Shown here: positions 60,753 through 64,000 of the stretch, in pieces
Numbering within the stretch: the first letter of the stretch is position 1
How the letters are laid out: every line of letters begins with the position of its first letter
Source: Alkalimonas mucilaginosa
GTDB taxonomy: Bacteria > Pseudomonadota > Gammaproteobacteria > Enterobacterales > Alteromonadaceae
Assembly: GCF_036327005.1 (NCBI RefSeq)
Contig: NZ_JAUGZK010000006.1
Span: forward strand, 1-64,000
Direction: 5' to 3'
Length of the DNA: 64,000 nt
Program-made: the position numbers and the translations under genes
Notes under the pieces: model-generated
Databases searched by the model: none
What the model was told of the DNA's origin: nothing
The model's input: the letters and a program-made list of their open reading frames with translations, nothing else

Positions 60753-61772
60753 TTACAGCACCAGGCTGCGCTGCTCGGCCAGCCCCATCGAAAGCAACAA
60801 CGGGTCCTGTTGCTGGCGGGCACTGAAATCGGCTTTGCTGCCAAGCCCCTGCCAGTTCAGCCGGATCAGGCTTTGTGCCACCGCGCCCCCTAAGCTGCTG
60901 CCCGGCCCAAGCAGAATAAGTGCATCAGGAGCAAACTCCTTAACCGCGACTTCAATCGCCAGGCCAAAATCGTAACAGCCCTGCACCTGGCGATCCAGGG
61001 TGTAGCGTTTGAGCGCTGCGGCCTCGGTGCTATAAGGCTGCCAGATGTGGCCACAACCGTCGATTAACGGCAGCCTGGGCCGGTCAAAAGCGCTCTCAGG
61101 GATCGCGGCCATGGCTTTGCTGGCGGCCTCTGCCATCAATGGTGAGTGGAAGGCGGCATGGCCAGGTAACAGCAGCGGGAAACGCTCATCGACTTTGGGT
61201 AACCGGCTGAGCACAGCTTGCATTGCTGTTTCACTGCCTGCCAGCACCGCATAGCCGCCAAAGCGAATCGATTCGAACAGCTCACCGGCATAGTCGGCCA
61301 GCAGCGCCTTGACCAGCGCAATTTTTTCCGCGTCGGGTTGCCAATCGCTGTTGACCAGTGGGTAAATGCACTGACCTCCTGCTGCACCAGCGGTGAGTGT
61401 AGCCATCTGGCAGACATACTGCATCGCGGCCGCCGGGTGCCAGACACCGGCGCAGCCAAGGGCCGTGTACCAGCCCATCGAATTGCCGGTAATAGCCACC
61501 ACCTCGTACTCTGCCGGATTGATGCTCTGATAATCCAACAGACCGGCACTGAAAATAAGGCCGGCAGCGTTTTCTGCCTGTTGATGCAGCCGGCTGGCAT
61601 AATGCGCCGCACCATCCAGCTCAGCAATGCTAGCCAGACCAAGCTCAGCCCGCACTTTATCCAGCTCAGCAAGCACAGCGGCTTTATCGCCATGCCAGCG
61701 GCCAATGCTGCCAAGCTCCGGTTTGTTGTAACTGCCCCGCCCCGGGCAAACCACCACAGCGGTTTTTTTCAT
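60753..61772 (-). CDS. FabD-like ACP acyltransferase-domain protein
   Basis: 339 residues with a malonyl-CoA:ACP transacylase fold. The nucleophile elbow is GNSMG (Ser98) where FabD has GHSLG, and the catalytic His is probably His209 in AAFHSPLM, close to the H-A-F-H motif of polyketide acyltransferase domains. The N-terminus VVVCPGRGSYNKPELG differs from the F-P-G-Q-G opening of FabD. It is not the housekeeping fabD, which sits in a fab cluster. Its ATG overlaps the stop of the fused E1 gene, so the two are translationally coupled and probably act on related acyl groups. Function and acyl substrate are unknown. Confidence 0.75.
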   Translation of the reverse strand: MKKTAVVVCPGRGSYNKPELGSIGRWHGDKAAVLAELDKVRAELGLASIAELDGAAHYASRLHQQAENAAGLIFSAGLLDYQSINPAEYEVVAITGNSMGWYTALGCAGVWHPAAAMQYVCQMATLTAGAAGGQCIYPLVNSDWQPDAEKIALVKALLADYAGELFESIRFGGYAVLAGSETAMQAVLSRLPKVDERFPLLLPGHAAFHSPLMAEAASKAMAAIPESAFDRPRLPLIDGCGHIWQPYSTEAAALKRYTLDRQVQGCYDFGLAIEVAVKEFAPDALILLGPGSSLGGAVAQSLIRLNWQGLGSKADFSARQQQDPLLLSMGLAEQRSLVL

Positions 61773-63994
61773 GCTCTGCGCTCCTGTGGTTCTGTGTTTG
61801 CCCCTGAACCCAGCATGCGCTGGATGCTGGCCATGATCTGCTCTTTCGATGGCAACACCTGATAGGCAGCAGCCCCGAGTGGAATAAAGCTGTCTTCGCC
61901 CGTGATCCGTTCCATCTGAAACTGTCCGGGTTTGGCTTCATGCAGCAAGGTCATCAGCTCTTCACTGACTGAGCCGCGGCGACGGCACTCATCAACCATC
62001 AACAACTTGCTGCAAGGCCCGATGGCGCTGAGGATGGCATCCAGCTGCAATGGGATCAGGCAGCGAAGATCCAACAGCCGCAGTGCATAGCCTTTGGCTC
62101 GCAAATCCAACTCGGCCTGGCGTGACAGATAATAGCCATTGCCGTAGCTCAGAATGCAGAGCTCCTTGCCATCACCAAACACCGCAGGCTCGCCTAAAGC
62201 GGGCAGTGGCGTATCCGGGCTTGGGTAATCACGCAGCCAGAGGCCATCGCCCGGCTGCAGCAGATCCCGCGTCATATAAAGTGCTATCGGCTCCAAAAAA
62301 ACCACCAGCCGCTTTTGCTCGTGTGCCAGCCGCACCGCCTGGCGCAGCAGCAAAGCCGCATCTTCGCCATGGGACGGGCACAGTAGAATAAGACCAGGAA
62401 TATCCCGGAACACCGCAAAGGAGTTGTCGTTATGAAAATGACCGCCAAAACCTTTCTGGTAAGCCAGGCCGGCAATACGGATCACCATGCCATTGTGGTA
62501 CTGGCCATTGGAGAAAAACGGCAGAGTGGCCGCCTCACCCCGAATTTGATCCTCGGCATTGTGCACATAAGCCAGAAACTGAATTTCCGGCATGGCGACA
62601 AAGCCCTGCTGCGCCAGCCCTATTGCCAGCCCCAGGATGCTTTGCTCATCCAGCAAGGTGTTGATCACCCGATTGTAGCCAAAGGCATGCACCAAATGCT
62701 GAGTCACGTTGTACACCCCACCCTTTTTGGCAATGTCTTCACCACAGAGCACTATCTCAGGGTATTGCGCCATCAGATCGTGCAGCGCCCAGTTCAGCAG
62801 CTTGGCCAGATGCTGCGGTTTGCCTTGATTGTGTTTATCAAACGCAAATAAAGCCTGGCGCAGAGCCGCATCCGGTAGCGCTGGCAATGGCTGTGCTGGC
62901 CGCTCTGGTGCGATGGACGCCATCACCGCGGCGGCTGAGTTCAGTTTTGGCCGGCTGCTGGCCTGTTCGGCAATACGCTCAATGCGCTGATCCAGCGCCT
63001 GCACCCAGTCGCTTAGCTCAGTCGGGTTCATCCAGCCCTGCTCGAGGATCTGTGCCGTGCTAAACAGCAAAGGATCCAGCTCCAGCTCATCGGCAATCCG
63101 TTCTTTTTTGCGATAGGCCACTTCCGCATCGGAGCCGGCGTGGCCAAACAGTCGTACTGTGGCCAAATGCAGTACGGCTGGTTTGCGGTAGCGCCGCACA
63201 TAAACGGCGGCTTGCTGCGCCACCTGATAGGTGCCGGCAAGATCGCGGCCATCGGCATGAAAATACATCAGACCTGGTCGGTTGTTCAGGTTTTGCTGCA
63301 CCCAACCGGTGGGACTTGGGGTGGAAATACCCAGCCCATTATCTTCGCAAACAAAAAGCACCGGCACCGGCACCTGCTGAAAAGCAGCCCAACAAGCGGC
63401 ATTCAAAGCCCCCTGGGTGGTGGAGTGATTGAGCGAGGCATCGCCAAAGCTGCAGTAAGCAATGCTGTCATGCGGCCAGCTGCCCTGGTGCTGCAAGCGC
63501 TTGGAAAGCGCAATGGCAAACGCCGTCCCAACGGCTTTGGGCAAGTGCGACGCTATGGTGCTGGTTTGGGGCGGTATATTTAGCGCCAGGCTGCCAAGTA
63601 CCTTGTGGCGGCCACCGGAAATAGGATCCTCGGCCGAGGCGGCGAATGACAGCAGCATATCGTACAGCGGTGTCTGGCCTTCCACCTGCTTGCTGCGCTG
63701 AATAAAAAAGGCACCGCTGCGGTAATGCAGAAAAGCCGGATCGGTCGGGCGAAGCGCTGCGGCAACGGCGGCATTGGCTTCATGCCCGCTGCTGCCGATG
63801 GTGTAAAAACTCTGCCCCTTGGCTTGCATCAGCCGCGAGCGTATATCCAGCAAGCGGCTTTGCAGCTGGCTTTCAAACAACTGAAACAACAAGGCTGGGG
63901 CTAAATCACCCCGACTGGCAGCAACTTCGGGTAACTGCTGCTGCTCGATACGCTGCAGATAGGCCTGCAGCCAGGGATGCTGTGAACTGGCCAT
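61769..63994 (-). CDS. Fused alpha/beta E1 of a 2-oxoacid dehydrogenase (thiamine diphosphate)
   Basis: 741 residues, with alpha and beta E1 subunits in one chain. The alpha part (about 30-370) has GSSGHEANAAVAAAL, YRSGAFF and the TPP motif SFGDASLNHSTTQGALN (GDA in place of GDG at 184-186) and CEDNGLGIS. The beta part (about 400-741) has VLCGEDIAKKGGVYNVT, DEQSILGLAIGLAQQG and EIQFLAYVHNAEDQI. The best-known relatives are branched-chain 2-oxoacid (2-oxoisovalerate) dehydrogenase E1 fusions. No E2 or E3 gene is adjacent. The ATG at 63994 is six bases from the window edge, so a slightly longer start cannot be excluded. Coupled with the FabD-like gene. Confidence 0.82.
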   Translation of the reverse strand: MASSQHPWLQAYLQRIEQQQLPEVAASRGDLAPALLFQLFESQLQSRLLDIRSRLMQAKGQSFYTIGSSGHEANAAVAAALRPTDPAFLHYRSGAFFIQRSKQVEGQTPLYDMLLSFAASAEDPISGGRHKVLGSLALNIPPQTSTIASHLPKAVGTAFAIALSKRLQHQGSWPHDSIAYCSFGDASLNHSTTQGALNAACWAAFQQVPVPVLFVCEDNGLGISTPSPTGWVQQNLNNRPGLMYFHADGRDLAGTYQVAQQAAVYVRRYRKPAVLHLATVRLFGHAGSDAEVAYRKKERIADELELDPLLFSTAQILEQGWMNPTELSDWVQALDQRIERIAEQASSRPKLNSAAAVMASIAPERPAQPLPALPDAALRQALFAFDKHNQGKPQHLAKLLNWALHDLMAQYPEIVLCGEDIAKKGGVYNVTQHLVHAFGYNRVINTLLDEQSILGLAIGLAQQGFVAMPEIQFLAYVHNAEDQIRGEAATLPFFSNGQYHNGMVIRIAGLAYQKGFGGHFHNDNSFAVFRDIPGLILLCPSHGEDAALLLRQAVRLAHEQKRLVVFLEPIALYMTRDLLQPGDGLWLRDYPSPDTPLPALGEPAVFGDGKELCILSYGNGYYLSRQAELDLRAKGYALRLLDLRCLIPLQLDAILSAIGPCSKLLMVDECRRRGSVSEELMTLLHEAKPGQFQMERITGEDSFIPLGAAAYQVLPSKEQIMASIQRMLGSGANTEPQERRA

Positions 63995-64000
63995 CGGAAC

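Noticed and set aside
61218..61862. 214-residue open frame on the plus strand opposite the acyltransferase/E1 genes
   Set aside because: It spans the junction of two real coupled genes in antisense and has no domain features; explained by codon bias of the real genes.
1..64000. CRISPR arrays, tRNA/rRNA genes, insertion sequences, prophage or toxin-antitoxin modules
   Set aside because: No regularly spaced repeats, cloverleaf-like sequences, transposase or integrase frames, or phage structural genes were seen on either strand.

Overview
The window looks like a chromosomal segment of a free-living gammaproteobacterium, most likely near the Rheinheimera/Alishewanella/Arsukibacterium or Alteromonadales lineages. 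That placement is inferred from gene order (tig-clpP-clpX-lon-hupB-ppiD, pspCBA/pspF-sapABCDF, a gloB-mltD pair, a TyrR-linked phhA/hppD/hmgA cluster); no marker RNA gene is present. There are 56 coding sequences and no tRNA, rRNA, insertion sequence or CRISPR array. The first ~7 kb is visibly richer in A+T than the rest, as is common for exchanged polysaccharide genes. No intergenic stretch exceeds 300 bases.

Region 1 (1-23.5 kb) is an exopolysaccharide (EPS) and biofilm locus in three blocks. The minus-strand block 28-11789 runs galU, ugd, a UDP-glucuronate-epimerase-like gene, a WecG/TagA glycosyltransferase, a flippase, a GT2 glycosyltransferase, a Wzy-type polymerase, a GH10 glycanase, another GT2, a TupA-like ATP-grasp protein and an acyltransferase: precursor supply, repeat-unit assembly, flipping, polymerisation and modification. 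A central plus-strand block holds a LapG-like periplasmic protease, a LapD-like c-di-GMP receptor with degenerate GGDEF/EAL motifs, a small secreted Ala/Gly-rich protein and a second O-antigen-ligase-like protein. The minus-strand block 16693-23442 is the export machine: priming glycosyltransferase, outer-membrane beta-barrel, short OPX protein, Wzc-type tyrosine kinase, CpsB phosphatase and a TPR-like protein.

Region 2 (23.5-27.3 kb) has a YafS-like methyltransferase divergent from gloB, then mltD and a secreted protein of unknown function. Region 3 (27.3-41.2 kb) is an aromatic amino-acid catabolic island: phhA-phhB (Phe to Tyr), hppD-hmgA-fahA-maiA (4-hydroxyphenylpyruvate to fumarate and acetoacetate), a TyrR-type regulator and a divergent bile-acid:Na+-symporter-family transporter. 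Three TyrR-box-like palindromes lie upstream of hppD, upstream of phhA and between tyrR and the transporter gene, suggesting one regulon. anmK, a large TonB-dependent receptor and a methionine gamma-lyase sit in the same region.

Region 4 (41.3-49.2 kb) is the phage-shock system (pspA-pspB-pspC, divergent pspF with a probable sigma-54 promoter between), with sapABCDF immediately downstream of pspF and overlapping it. Region 5 (49.3-57.8 kb) is the protein-quality-control series ppiD, hupB, lon, clpX, clpP, tig. Region 6 (58-64 kb) has proB-proA and a translationally coupled pair: a fused alpha/beta 2-oxoacid dehydrogenase E1 and a FabD-like acyltransferase.

The less ordinary parts are the LapD/LapG pair next to a small secreted protein carrying a LapG-like TAAG tetrapeptide, the short OPX plus beta-barrel export pair, the glycanase inside the EPS operon, the three-site TyrR regulon with its transporter, and the E1-fusion/acyltransferase pair.
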